Source of the DNA: Caulobacter vibrioides | GTDB taxonomy: Bacteria; Pseudomonadota; Alphaproteobacteria; Caulobacterales; Caulobacteraceae | Assembly: GCF_002858865.1 (NCBI RefSeq) | Contig: NZ_PJRR01000007.1 | Location: forward strand, 124,001-188,000 | DNA: 64,000 bases | Direction of reading: 5' to 3' | Notes under the pieces: generated by a model | Told to the model about the DNA's origin: nothing | The model's database searches: none | The model's input: the letters and a program-made list of their open reading frames with translations, nothing else | In this document: positions 41,833 through 50,665 of the stretch, in pieces | Layout of the letters: each line of letters opens with the position of its first letter | How positions within the stretch are numbered: position 1 is the first letter of the stretch | Position numbers and translations under genes: made by a program

Positions 41833-43197
41833 GTGTCAGACCTGCTCGCGCACACACTGCAGACCGTGGGCGACATCCTTGGGCCGCACGGCCCGGCGAC
41901 CAAGGCGGCCGAGCACAGCTATACGCCGAACGATTACTCGATCCATTTCTTCCTGCAGCTGGCGGTGATCCTGCTGGCCTGCCGCGTGACGGGCTGGTTC
42001 GGGAAGAAGTTCCTGGCCCAGCCGCAGGTGGTGGGCGAGATGATCGCGGGCGTCGTCCTGGGCCCGTCGCTGCTTGGGCTGCTGTTCCCCGACTTCCAAC
42101 TCTCGCTGTTCCCCAAGGAGACGCGGAACATCCTCTATGTCGGCGCCCAGCTGGGCGTGGGTCTCTACATGTTCCTGGTCGGGGCCAGCTTTCAGGCGGG
42201 GCACTTCAAGACCAAGGCCAGGAGCGCGATGAGCGTCTCGTTCGCCGGCATCGCCGCCCCGTTCGCCATCGCCGTCATCATCACGCCGTTCCTGCTGAAG
42301 GTTCCTGGGCTCTTTGCGCCGACCATCACGCCGGGGGCGGCGACGCTGTTCATGGGGGCCTGTATCGCCCTGACCGCCTTCCCGATGCTGGCGCGGATCA
42401 TCAATGAGCGCGGTCTGCAGAAGACCTCGCTGGGCACCCTGTCGCTGACCGCAGGCGCCTTCGATGACGCGGTGTCCTGGTGCGTTCTGGCCGTCGTGCT
42501 GGCGATGTTCGGCGGCGGACCCGGCGTGGCGGTTCTGGCGATCGGCGGCGGCCTGCTGTGGGTGCTGTTCGTGCTGACCCTGGGTCCGAAGATCCTGGCG
42601 CCGCTGGGCCGCATGGTCGAGCGCGAGGGGGAGCTCAGCGCTCACGCCCTGGCCCTGGTTATCCTGGCTTTCTGCGTCTCGGCCTTCCTGATGGACGCGG
42701 TCGGGATTCACGCCATCTTCGGCGGCTTCATCATGGGTGTGGTCATGCCGCGCGGCCTGTTGACCCAGGAGCTGAAGAAGAAGGTCGAGCCGCTGGTCGT
42801 GGTGCTGCTGCTGCCGATGTTCTTCACCTATTCGGGCCTGAACACCCGGCTGGACATGGTCAACTCGCTGGATCTGCTGCTGATCGCGCTGGGGATCCTG
42901 GCCTGCTCCATCCTGGCCAAGTGGGGCGCCTGCTATGTGGCCGCCCGCGCCACCGGCGAGGATCACGCCACGGCCATGGGCATCGGCGCCCTGATGAACT
43001 CGCGCGGCCTGATGGAGCTGATCATCATCAATATCGGCCTGCAGAAGGGCATTATCGGCCCGACCCTGTTCGCCATGCTGGTGCTGATGGCGATCGTCAC
43101 CACGATGATGGCCAGCCCGCTGTTCGAGATCGTCTACGGCAAGAAGGCCCGCGAGCGCGGCGAACTGGACGCCGTTCCGGACGCTAAGCGGGCTTAG
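41833..43197 (+). CDS. CPA2-family cation:proton antiporter
   Basis: This integral membrane protein should exchange Na+ or K+ for protons. I favour GTG 41833 (454 residues, MSDLLAHTLQTVGD) with GGGGAG before it; an upstream start lacks support. About 12 transmembrane helices are visible, starting at SIHFFLQLAVILLACRVTGW. The family signature LAQPQVVGEMIAGVVLGPSLLG follows near residue 80, and the ion-binding GAFDDAVSWCVLAVV carries the paired Asp residues. It lacks the TrkA-N/RCK regulatory domain of Kef systems. It stands between pip and an AraC regulator. Confidence 0.9.
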   Translation: MSDLLAHTLQTVGDILGPHGPATKAAEHSYTPNDYSIHFFLQLAVILLACRVTGWFGKKFLAQPQVVGEMIAGVVLGPSLLGLLFPDFQLSLFPKETRNILYVGAQLGVGLYMFLVGASFQAGHFKTKARSAMSVSFAGIAAPFAIAVIITPFLLKVPGLFAPTITPGAATLFMGACIALTAFPMLARIINERGLQKTSLGTLSLTAGAFDDAVSWCVLAVVLAMFGGGPGVAVLAIGGGLLWVLFVLTLGPKILAPLGRMVEREGELSAHALALVILAFCVSAFLMDAVGIHAIFGGFIMGVVMPRGLLTQELKKKVEPLVVVLLLPMFFTYSGLNTRLDMVNSLDLLLIALGILACSILAKWGACYVAARATGEDHATAMGIGALMNSRGLMELIIINIGLQKGIIGPTLFAMLVLMAIVTTMMASPLFEIVYGKKARERGELDAVPDAKRA

Positions 43198-43308
43198 AGG
43201 TCAGACGGGGGCTCGCTTCGGCGGGTCCCTGTCCGTCTCCCGGGTAAATTTCTGCGCCGCGCCTCCAAAGCGCTCCGCCAAGGCCTCTAACAGACAGGAG
43301 GCCGCCTC

Positions 43309-44031
43309 ATGCCCGTCAGCATCACCCTGTCCGCATCGTCCGATCATCGGTGGGTCCTGTCCCATTACGCCCCCGGCGAAGTCTGCCGCGCCCATCGACA
43401 CGCCGAGGCGCAGACCTCGCTCCTGCTGGCGGGAGACTATGTGGAAGAGAGCCTTGAAGGCGTCGTGCGGGTCGAGGGACCGCACCTGAGCCGCAAGCCG
43501 AGCCTGTTTGAACATCAAGATCAGTTTGGTGATGTCGGGGCGCTGATCCTGTCGGTTCGGGGCGCAGACGCGATCGCGGGGCCGGCCCGCTATGGGCTGG
43601 CGGCCTGCGGGTCGCGCGAAGCCGGCCGCGCGGCGCTGGCGGTCGCGGCCACCGGGCGGGAAGCGCCGCTGGCTCGCCTGAGCGCAACATCGTTCGACAG
43701 GTCTGGCGATACGCCGGCGTCCTGGCTGCTTGAGGCGCGGACACGTCTGGTCGGCGCGCCTGCCGAGCCGATCGCATCCGTCTCGCGGGGGCTCGGGCGG
43801 CATCCTGTCGCTTTCGCCCGGGCCTTCCGCAGCGCCTATGGCCGCTCGCCCGCCCGCTATCGCCACGACTGGCGGGTGGCGGGCGCGATAGAGCGCATCG
43901 TGCGCTCGGCCGCCGCCTTGGCCGATATCGCCGCAGACACCGGCTTCGCTGACCAGGCCCACATGACGCGGGCCGTGCGGCGGGCCAGCGGCTGGAGCCC
44001 CGGCGCCTTGCGTCGGCTGTTCACACGCTGA
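43309..44031 (+). CDS. AraC-family transcriptional regulator
   Basis: The 240-residue product has an N-terminal cupin-like sensor (HYAPGEVCRAHRHAEAQTSLLLAGDY). Two C-terminal helix-turn-helix units follow (about residues 150-235: SVSRGLGRHPVAFARAFRSAYGRSPARYRHDWR, then ADIAADTGFADQAHMTRAVRRASGWSPGALR). An ACAGGAGG ribosome-binding site precedes ATG 43309. It is followed 76 bases later by the beta-lactamase-fold gene on the same strand, a possible target. Inducer unknown. Confidence 0.9.
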   Translation: MPVSITLSASSDHRWVLSHYAPGEVCRAHRHAEAQTSLLLAGDYVEESLEGVVRVEGPHLSRKPSLFEHQDQFGDVGALILSVRGADAIAGPARYGLAACGSREAGRAALAVAATGREAPLARLSATSFDRSGDTPASWLLEARTRLVGAPAEPIASVSRGLGRHPVAFARAFRSAYGRSPARYRHDWRVAGAIERIVRSAAALADIAADTGFADQAHMTRAVRRASGWSPGALRRLFTR

Positions 44032-44107
44032 GCCGCGGTTTGTTGCGTTCAAGACCGCGCCGCTGTTTGCCGCTTAGCTGCGGTTCCCACTCCCCAGAGC
44101 GTATCGC

Positions 44108-45670
44108 ATGATCACACGCCGCCCGCTTATCGCCGCCCTGGCGTTCGCCCCCATGGCCGTTGCGCCCATTCAAGTCCTGGCCAGTTCGACGCTACGGCGC
44201 CGGACGAAGGCCCAGGCGATCGACGACTTTGCTCGCCGCGCCCTGGCCGAGCTTGCGACCGTGCCTGGTCTTTCGCTGGCCGTGGTGCAAGGGCGGGAGG
44301 TCGTCATGGCGGCCGGCTATGGCGTCGCCGATCTCGCGACCGGACGTCCCGCACACGCCGACACCGCGTTCTACATCGCGTCCTCGACCAAGGCCTTCAC
44401 CGCCCTGGCGATCGCCGCCATCGCCGCGCGCGGGACGTTCGCGCTCGACGCGCCGTTGAGCCGCTGGATCGGCGACAGTCCGTTCCCCGCCGATCTGGCC
44501 GCTTCGGTCAGTCTCTCGGATCTTCTGTGTCACCGCTCGGGCCTGGAGAACCAGCCGATCGCGCATCGCGCCGCCTTCACGGGCGAGCACACCCCGGCCG
44601 CCATGAGCGCTCTGTTGCGAAGCACCATAAGGAGCAAGGACACGCCGCATGGCGTCTTTCGCTACACCAACACCGGCTACAATCTCGCCACGACGCTCAT
44701 CGAGGACCGCTTTGGCCTGGACTGGCGTGACATGGTCGACCGGGAGGTGCTCCGGCCGGCCGGCATGGCGCGCACCACCGCGCGGATCGACGCCGCTCGC
44801 CGGCGAAAGGGCGTCGCTCTTGGGCACACGCCCGCCGCTGACGGTCGCATCGCGCCCAGCCCGTTGCAGAAGACTGACGCCACCATGCAGTCGGCCGGCG
44901 GCCTGGTCTCGACCGCCCGCGAGATGGCGCGATGGTTGGAGATCCAGTTGAACGATGGCGTTCTGGAGGGGCGTCGCCTCTTTCCCGAAGGGCTTGTGGC
45001 CTCCACGCATCGACCGCTGGTCCCGCAGCAAGCCAAGTTCGGCCCCTATGTCCGCGACGGCTATGGACTGGGCTGGCAGACAGGCCGCTATGGCGAGCAG
45101 CCCTTGATCCATCATTTCGGCAACTTCGCCGGGGCTCGGGCCCATGTCTCCTTGATGCCCGCGCGCGGTGTCGGCGTCGCGGTGATGGCGAACGAGGACG
45201 CCTTGGCCGGGGAGGTGACGGACCTGGTGGCCAACTACGTCTATGACTGCCTAGCCGGGCGGGTTGATCTGGAAACGGTCTACGAAAACGAACTGTCGGC
45301 GTTGAAGGACCGGGTCGCAAGACGGCGCGCCAGCCTGACCGCCAGTCGCGCCGAACGCGCAGCGCGTCCGTGGTCGCTGAGCCGCGCCACCGCGGACTAT
45401 CTCGGCGCCTATCACAACCCGCAGATGGGGCGGTTGGACATCGTCGAGGCGAACGCGCGCCTCATGGTCCGCGCCGGGGCGATGGCGTCGCCGGCGGAGG
45501 CGGGCGGTCAGCCCGAGACGCTTCGGGTGGAGCTTGTTCCCCTGACCGGGCAGGTCATCCGCTTTGTTGGCGATGGCGAGCTGATCCTCGATGGCCAGAC
45601 CTATGTCAGGCGACCTGCCGTCCCGCCGCTCACGATGGAAATCCAGCGCCCGCGATCGATGACGCCGTGA
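44108..45670 (+). CDS. beta-lactamase-fold serine hydrolase (class C/esterase-like), exported
   Basis: The 520-residue product starts with a signal-like MITRRPLIAALAFAPMAVAP, containing a near-Tat RR. The serine-hydrolase motifs are SSTKAF (Ser-x-x-Lys, about residue 91), YTNTGYN (Tyr-x-Asn, about 185) and HHFGNFAG (His-x-Gly, about 335), all in order and well spaced. A C-terminal beta domain of about 120 residues (SRATADYLGAYHNPQMG onward, DUF3471-like) follows. It could act as an esterase, D-aminopeptidase or carboxypeptidase; true beta-lactamase activity is not implied. Confidence 0.88.
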   Translation: MITRRPLIAALAFAPMAVAPIQVLASSTLRRRTKAQAIDDFARRALAELATVPGLSLAVVQGREVVMAAGYGVADLATGRPAHADTAFYIASSTKAFTALAIAAIAARGTFALDAPLSRWIGDSPFPADLAASVSLSDLLCHRSGLENQPIAHRAAFTGEHTPAAMSALLRSTIRSKDTPHGVFRYTNTGYNLATTLIEDRFGLDWRDMVDREVLRPAGMARTTARIDAARRRKGVALGHTPAADGRIAPSPLQKTDATMQSAGGLVSTAREMARWLEIQLNDGVLEGRRLFPEGLVASTHRPLVPQQAKFGPYVRDGYGLGWQTGRYGEQPLIHHFGNFAGARAHVSLMPARGVGVAVMANEDALAGEVTDLVANYVYDCLAGRVDLETVYENELSALKDRVARRRASLTASRAERAARPWSLSRATADYLGAYHNPQMGRLDIVEANARLMVRAGAMASPAEAGGQPETLRVELVPLTGQVIRFVGDGELILDGQTYVRRPAVPPLTMEIQRPRSMTP

Positions 45671-45709
45671 TCGCTCAGCGCCGAGCCGCCAATGCACGTC
45701 GCCCGCCCG

Positions 45710-46123
45710 TTACGGGGTGACGACCTCTCCGTCTTCCTTGCTGAACTGCTCGGGCTTGCGGTCCAGCAGGTCGAGCACTTGTTCGGACGGGCGGCACAGT
45801 TTTACGCCCAAGGGCGTGACGACGATCGGGCGGTTCACCAGGATCGGATGCTCGACCATCGCGTCCAGCAGGCGCTCGTCCGACACCTCATCGGCCAGCA
45901 GGCCCAGGGTTTCCGCCGGGGCGCCCTTTTCCCGCATCAGGGCGCGCAGCGACCCGCCGGACTTGGCGGCGAGGTCCTGCAGCTGCTCGCGGGTCCAGCC
46001 GGTTTTCAGATATTCGACGACCTGCGGCGCGTAGCCGGCGGCCTGGACCATGGCCACGGTGTTGCGCGAGGTGCCGCAGGCCGGGTTGTGGAAGATGGTG
46101 ATCGGGAAGGCGATGTCGGTCAT
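45710..46123 (-). CDS. arsC: arsenate reductase (glutaredoxin type)
   Basis: ArsC reduces arsenate to arsenite using glutathione/glutaredoxin. The 137-residue product shows ITIFHNPACGTSRNTVAMV with the catalytic Cys at about residue 16, EYLKTGWTREQLQDL, LMREKG and HPILVNRPIVVTPLGVKLCRPSEQVLDLL with the Arg that holds arsenate. Its ATG overlaps the aquaporin stop by four bases, so it is coupled to arsR-aqpS. Confidence 0.95.
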   Translation of the reverse strand: MTDIAFPITIFHNPACGTSRNTVAMVQAAGYAPQVVEYLKTGWTREQLQDLAAKSGGSLRALMREKGAPAETLGLLADEVSDERLLDAMVEHPILVNRPIVVTPLGVKLCRPSEQVLDLLDRKPEQFSKEDGEVVTP

Positions 46124-46794
46124 CGAGAGGTGTCCGTCTTGAGAAGCCAGCCAAACAGCGCCGCCGCAGAGAGGGCGCCGACAAGCTGGGCGAGAATGAA
46201 GGCCGGCGCGCTGGCCGGCGCGATGCCGGCGAAGCTGTCCGAGAGGCTGCGCGCCACCGTGACCGCCGGATTGGCGAACGAGGTCGAGGCGGTGAACCAG
46301 TAGGCGGCGGTGATGTAAAGTCCGACCGCCATCGGCGTGCTTTCGGGGCGGAAGCGGCTGACGCCCAGGATGGTCGCCAGCAGACCGAAGGTCGCCACGA
46401 CCTCGGCGAAGGCCTGGTCGCCGCCGGACCGGAGCTTGGTCGAGACCTGCAGGATCGGCTCGCCGAACATGGCGTGCGCCGTCCAGACGCCGGCGATCCC
46501 GCCCAGGATCTGGGCCAACGGATAGGCCAGGGCCAGGGTAAGGGGCAGCTCCCGGCGGAGCGCCGCCACCAGGGTGACGGCCGGATTGAAGTGCGCGCCG
46601 GAGATCGGACCGAACACCCAGATCAACACGACCAGGGCCGCGCCGGTGGCCAGGGTGTTGCCCAGCAGGGCGATGGCGATGTTTCCGTCCGACAGGCGCT
46701 CGCCCATAATCCCCGAGCCGACCACGACGGCCAGCAGGAGGGCCGTGCCCAGGGCTTCGGCGACGAGACGGCGGGGCGTATCGAACGGGCTCAC
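46120..46794 (-). CDS. aqpS: arsenic-linked aquaglyceroporin (AqpS-like)
   Basis: This channel lets arsenite made by ArsC leave the cell down its gradient, replacing the ArsB pump. The 224-residue protein starts at GTG 46794, four bases inside the arsR stop (GTGA overlap). The aquaporin half-repeats show NPA-type loops: GAHFNPAVTLVA (first) and FANPAVTVARSLSD (second). Six membrane helices are present, and the N-terminal RRLVAEALGTALLLAVVVGSG is typical MIP. Gene order arsR-aqpS-arsC with divergent arsH is known from rhizobia. Confidence 0.92.
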   Translation of the reverse strand: MSPFDTPRRLVAEALGTALLLAVVVGSGIMGERLSDGNIAIALLGNTLATGAALVVLIWVFGPISGAHFNPAVTLVAALRRELPLTLALAYPLAQILGGIAGVWTAHAMFGEPILQVSTKLRSGGDQAFAEVVATFGLLATILGVSRFRPESTPMAVGLYITAAYWFTASTSFANPAVTVARSLSDSFAGIAPASAPAFILAQLVGALSAAALFGWLLKTDTSR

Positions 46795-47144
46795 GCCTTG
46801 GCCGCCCCGCAGGCCATGCCGCCGCTGACGATGGCGCTGAGCGGCGCGCAGATCTGCGGCGCGCCCGCGCAGCAATCCTCCATCAGAAAGCCCAGCAGAC
46901 CGGTCATGGCGTCGTAGTCGGCCGTGTAGATGATCGAGCGGCCGTCGCGGCGCGAGGCGATCAGCCCTGAGTGGGACAGCACATTGAGATTGGCCGACAG
47001 ACTATTGGGCAGCACGTTCAGCGCCCGTGCGATCTCGCCTGCGGCGACGCCGGCGGGTCCGGCCTGCACCAGCAGGCGGAAGATGGCCAGGCGCCCTTCA
47101 TGGCCCAGGGCGGACAGCATGTTGACAGCGGCTTTCGATTCCAT
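46791..47144 (-). CDS. arsR: ArsR-family arsenic-responsive repressor
   Basis: ArsR represses the ars operon until arsenite binds Cys thiols. The 117-residue winged helix protein shows [18 protein letters not shown] and the recognition helix region [22 protein letters not shown]-terminal cluster [11 protein letters not shown] supplies at least three Cys ligands, resembling the C-terminal As(III) site of alphaproteobacterial ArsR rather than the alpha-3 CVCDLC site of R773. It overlaps aqpS by four bases, and its promoter lies at the 47158-47170 dyad. Confidence 0.93.
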   Translation of the reverse strand: MESKAAVNMLSALGHEGRLAIFRLLVQAGPAGVAAGEIARALNVLPNSLSANLNVLSHSGLIASRRDGRSIIYTADYDAMTGLLGFLMEDCCAGAPQICAPLSAIVSGGMACGAAKA

Positions 47145-47157
47145 ATTTCCAATATGA

Positions 47158-47170
47158 TCGAATTATTCGA
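47158..47170. promoter_or_regulatory. ArsR operator between arsR and arsH
   Basis: TCGAAT-T-ATTCGA is a perfect 13-bp dyad 14 bases before the arsR start and just before the likely arsH start, in the only AT-rich part of the divergent region. It should let ArsR shut off both transcription units. Confidence 0.7.
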
Positions 47171-47177
47171 CAGTTCA

Positions 47178-47933
47178 ATGACCATGCTGGAGGCGCCGTT
47201 GTCCGAGTTCCCCGCCCTCGATCCCAAGTTCCTGGCCAAGATCGACGAGGCGCGCCTGGAGGTCGACGCCCGCGCCGCCCATCCGCCGCGCATCCTGCTG
47301 CTGTATGGGTCGCTGCGGGAGCGGTCGTTCAGCCGCCTGCTGGTCGAGGAAGCCGCGCGTATTCTTCAGGCCTTGGGCTGCGAGACCCGCATCTTTGATC
47401 CGCGTGACCTGCCGCTGCCTGACGCCACCGGCCCCGATCACCCCAAGGTGCAGGAGCTGCGCGCGCTGTGCCAATGGTCCGAAGGTCAGGTCTGGTGCAG
47501 CCCCGAGCGGCACGGCGCGATCACCGGGATCATCAAGGCTCAGATCGACTGGATCCCGCTGGAGATCGGCAGCGTGCGCCCCACCCAGGGCAAGACCCTG
47601 GCGGTGATGCAGGTCAGCGGCGGGTCCCAATCGTTCAACGCCGTCAACACCCTGCGCCTCCTGGGCCGCTGGATGCGGATGATCACCATCCCCAACCAGT
47701 CGTCGGTGGCGATGGCCTTCCGCGAGTTCGACGACAACGATCGCATGCTGCCGTCCAGCTACTATGACCGCGTGGTCGACGTGATGGAGGAGCTGGTGAA
47801 GTTCACCCTGCTGACGCGCGACCGCGCGGACTATCTGGTCGATCGCTACAGCGAGCGGAGGGCGCACGGGCGCATCCCCGAGCATGTCGCGCTGGCGGCC
47901 GAGGCCATGAAGCACGAGACCACGCCCCGGTGA
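47178..47933 (+). CDS. arsH: ArsH organoarsenical NADPH-FMN oxidoreductase
   Basis: ArsH oxidises trivalent organoarsenicals and has NADPH:FMN reductase activity. I start at ATG 47178 (251 residues) because an earlier ATG at 47154 would place the ArsR dyad inside the coding region; the earlier start cannot be excluded. Flavodoxin-fold motifs are [21 protein letters not shown] (phosphate loop), [29 protein letters not shown] and [23 protein letters not shown], all diagnostic for ArsH. Confidence 0.95.
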   Translation: MTMLEAPLSEFPALDPKFLAKIDEARLEVDARAAHPPRILLLYGSLRERSFSRLLVEEAARILQALGCETRIFDPRDLPLPDATGPDHPKVQELRALCQWSEGQVWCSPERHGAITGIIKAQIDWIPLEIGSVRPTQGKTLAVMQVSGGSQSFNAVNTLRLLGRWMRMITIPNQSSVAMAFREFDDNDRMLPSSYYDRVVDVMEELVKFTLLTRDRADYLVDRYSERRAHGRIPEHVALAAEAMKHETTPR

Positions 47934-47950
47934 CGAACGCTGATCGCGAT

Positions 47951-47982
47951 GAGAAAAGGGCCTGGGCGTCGCCGCCCAGGCC
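47951..47982 (-). terminator. intrinsic terminator of the PQQ-type dehydrogenase gene
   Basis: GGCCTGGGCG (47959-47968) pairs with CGCCCAGGCC (47973-47982) through 10 perfect pairs. On the minus strand it is followed by CTTTTCTC. It lies between the convergent arsH and dehydrogenase genes and may work in both directions. Confidence 0.75.
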
Positions 47983-47994
47983 CCGTTTGAGCGA

Positions 47995-49221
47995 TCAGCC
48001 CTTCGGCGTGATCTTGATCAGCTTGCCGTCGCCCTCGTCGGTCAGCACATAGATCGCGCCGTCGGGGCCGACCGCCACGTCGCGGACGCGGCCGCCGATG
48101 TCGGTGAACAGGCGCTCTTCGCCGACCACCTTGTCGTCCTTCAGAACCAGGCGCGCGACATGCTGCTCGCGCATCGAGCCGATCAGCAGGCTGCCCTTCA
48201 GGGCCGGGAACAGGGCGCCGTCATAGAGCGCCATGCCGGACGGGGCGATGACGGGATCCCAGTAGTAGACGGGCTGCTCCAGCCCCTCCTTTTGGGTGGC
48301 GCCGTCGCTGATCGCCTTGCCCGAATACTCCTCGCCATAGGTGATCAGCGGCCAGCCATAGTTCTTGCCGGGCTCGGGGCGGTTCAGCTCGTCGCCGCCG
48401 CGCGCGCCATGCTCGACCGTCCACAGACGGCCCTGGGCGTCCAACGTCGCCGACTGGATGTTGCGGTGGCCCAGCGACCAGATGTCGGGCTTGGCGCCGG
48501 CGGTGTTCACGAACGGGTTGTCGCTAGGGATCGAGCCGTCGGCGTTGATCCGGACCACCTTGCCCAGCGTGCCGTCCAGGTTCTGGGATTGGACCCGGCC
48601 CGCAGGGTAGGCGCGTTCGCCCGTGGTGATGAAGAGTTTGCCGGCGCGGTCGAAGACTACACGTCCGCCAAAGTGCAGGGGGCTGGCCATCTTGGGCGTC
48701 TGGCGCCAGATCACCTGGACATTCTCGACCTTGGGCGCGGCGCCCAGGGTCAGCTTGCCGCGCGCGACGGCCGTGCCGTTCACGCTGTCGACCTCTTCGG
48801 CGTAGGCCCAGTAGACGAGGCCGTTCTTGGCGTAGTCGGGATCGAGCGTGACGCCCAGCAAGCCGCCTTGGCCCTCGGCGTAGATGGCCGGCAGGCCGGT
48901 GACGGCGGGCGAGAGCTTGCCGTCCTTACCGACAACGCGGAGGCGTCCGGCGCGCTCGGTCACCAGGATTTCGCCTGAAGGCAGGAACGCCATGCCCCAG
49001 GGATGTTCAAGACCGCTGGCCAGGGTCTGGTACTGGCCGCTGACGCCTGAGACCAGGCCCGGCGCGCGGGTCTGGCCGGCGAAGGCGGGCTTCTGATCGG
49101 GCGAGTTGGGCGCGCGACTCTCGACGGGCGCGCCGGCCTGGCCGGGCTGAGCGGGGGCGGGACCACAGGCGGCCAAGGCGGCGGCGAGGGCGGCGGAGGC
49201 GGTGAGCAAGGTGGAGCGCAT
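47995..49221 (-). CDS. lipoprotein PQQ-dependent aldose sugar dehydrogenase (YliI-like)
   Basis: Members oxidise aldoses in the periplasm with PQQ. The 408-residue product has a lipoprotein signal ([20 protein letters not shown], lipobox LAAC, Cys about residue 19). A six-bladed beta-propeller follows: [85 protein letters not shown] and SGMALYDG, the hallmarks of the GSDH family. Cofactor binding is inferred from homology; the substrate is unknown. Confidence 0.92.
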   Translation of the reverse strand: MRSTLLTASAALAAALAACGPAPAQPGQAGAPVESRAPNSPDQKPAFAGQTRAPGLVSGVSGQYQTLASGLEHPWGMAFLPSGEILVTERAGRLRVVGKDGKLSPAVTGLPAIYAEGQGGLLGVTLDPDYAKNGLVYWAYAEEVDSVNGTAVARGKLTLGAAPKVENVQVIWRQTPKMASPLHFGGRVVFDRAGKLFITTGERAYPAGRVQSQNLDGTLGKVVRINADGSIPSDNPFVNTAGAKPDIWSLGHRNIQSATLDAQGRLWTVEHGARGGDELNRPEPGKNYGWPLITYGEEYSGKAISDGATQKEGLEQPVYYWDPVIAPSGMALYDGALFPALKGSLLIGSMREQHVARLVLKDDKVVGEERLFTDIGGRVRDVAVGPDGAIYVLTDEGDGKLIKITPKG

Positions 49222-49284
49222 GACTCCTACTTAGAGCGCTTTTCGCGCCGCGCCACCCCGGATGTCCCCAAGCTCGGGGTCGAT

Positions 49285-49315
49285 GCGAAAAGGGCCGGGG
49301 ATCGCTCCCCGGCCC
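49285..49315 (-). terminator. intrinsic terminator of the hexuronate transporter gene
   Basis: GGGCCGGGGA (49292-49301) pairs with TCCCCGGCCC (49306-49315) with a 4-base loop and on the minus strand is followed by TTTTCGC. It lies just after the exuT-like stop. Confidence 0.75.
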
Positions 49316-49342
49316 AGATCGTCTTTGCATGAAGCGCGGCGG

Positions 49343-50617
49343 TTAGATCTTCACCGGCTCCATCTTGGGCGTCAGCAGGTGGACGACCAGAAGGGCGAGC
49401 AGATAGGCGCTGCCGGCCACGATGAAGATCGGCGTGTAGGTGCCGATGCTTTCCAGCACGCCGCCGATGTACTTCGAGAACACCATGCCGCCGACGGCGC
49501 CCAGCATGCCGCCGATACCGACGACCGAGCCGACGGCGCCGCGCGGGAACACGTCCGAGGGCAGGGTGTAGAGGTTGGCCGAGAAGCCCTGGTGAGCGGC
49601 GGTGGCGACACCGATGATCAGCACGGCGACCCAGAGCGAGTCCGCGAACGAGGCGAACATGACGGGCACGGCCAGCAGGGCGCAGATCAGCATGGTGATC
49701 TTGCGGGCCTTGTTGATGCTCCACCCCATCTTCATGAAGTTCGAGGACAGCCAGCCACCGCCGACGCTGCCGACGTCCGACAGCAGATAGATGGCGACGA
49801 TCGGCGGGCCGAAGGTCTTGAGGTCCAGGCCATAGCGCTTGCCCAGGAAGTCCGGCAGCCAGAACAGGAACATCCACCAGATCGGGTCGATCAGGAACTT
49901 GCCGATGGCGTAGGCCCAGGTCTCGCGCTTGGTCAGAAGCTTGGTCCAGGCGATCTTTTCGACCGGGTCGGCCGGATCCTGCTCGATGTGCGCAAGCTCG
50001 GCGGCCGACAGGTTCTTGGTTTCACGCGGCGTGCGATAGACCAGCAGCCAGATCGGCAGCCAGATCAGGCCCGCGACGCCCGTGACGATGAACGCCATCT
50101 GCCAGCCCCAGGCCAGCACGATGGCGGGCACCACCAGCGGGGTGACGATCGCGCCGATATTGGTGCCGGCGTTGAAGATGCCGGTGGCGAAGGCTCGTTC
50201 CTTCTTGGGGAACCACTCGGTCACGGCCTTGATGCCGCCCGGGAAGCCACCGGCCTCGCCGACGCCCAGCGCCATGCGGGCGAAGATGAAGCCGGTCAGA
50301 CCGCGCGCGCCGGCGTGGGCGATGTGGGCGACTTGCCAGATCAGGAAGGCGATGCCGAAGCCCCAGCGGGCCCCGATCTTGTCCATGATCTTACCCCAGA
50401 CGAGGTAGGCCACGGCGTAGGAGAGCTGGAAGTAGAAGACGAGGTTGGCGTAGTCGCTCTCGCTCCAGCCGAACTCCTTGGACAGGTCGGTCTTCAGGAA
50501 GCCGATCGTCTGGCGATCGACGTAGTTGATGACCATCGCCAAAAACAGCAGCGTAACGATAATCCAGCGATACCGTCCGATCTTTTCGGACGGTTCGGGT
50601 GCTTTTGGCACGTCCAT
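49343..50617 (-). CDS. exuT: MFS hexuronate transporter (ACS family, ExuT-like)
   Basis: This should import glucuronate/galacturonate by proton symport. The 424-residue, 12-helix protein shows RWIIVTLLFLAMVINYVDRQTIGFL (helix 1 plus the Y-x-D-R motif of ACS transporters). GKIMDKIGARWGFGIAFLIWQ (motif A) and ALGVGEAGGFPGGIKAVTEWFPKKERAFATGI, the ACS family signature, follow. It lies downstream of a hydratase gene (49-base gap) whose promoter carries a HumR-type operator, which supports a hexuronate substrate. Confidence 0.88.
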   Translation of the reverse strand: MDVPKAPEPSEKIGRYRWIIVTLLFLAMVINYVDRQTIGFLKTDLSKEFGWSESDYANLVFYFQLSYAVAYLVWGKIMDKIGARWGFGIAFLIWQVAHIAHAGARGLTGFIFARMALGVGEAGGFPGGIKAVTEWFPKKERAFATGIFNAGTNIGAIVTPLVVPAIVLAWGWQMAFIVTGVAGLIWLPIWLLVYRTPRETKNLSAAELAHIEQDPADPVEKIAWTKLLTKRETWAYAIGKFLIDPIWWMFLFWLPDFLGKRYGLDLKTFGPPIVAIYLLSDVGSVGGGWLSSNFMKMGWSINKARKITMLICALLAVPVMFASFADSLWVAVLIIGVATAAHQGFSANLYTLPSDVFPRGAVGSVVGIGGMLGAVGGMVFSKYIGGVLESIGTYTPIFIVAGSAYLLALLVVHLLTPKMEPVKI

Positions 50618-50665
50618 CGACTTGGCTTCCTTCCCCAGAGGTGACTTGTCGTTCTGTCGTTAGCG

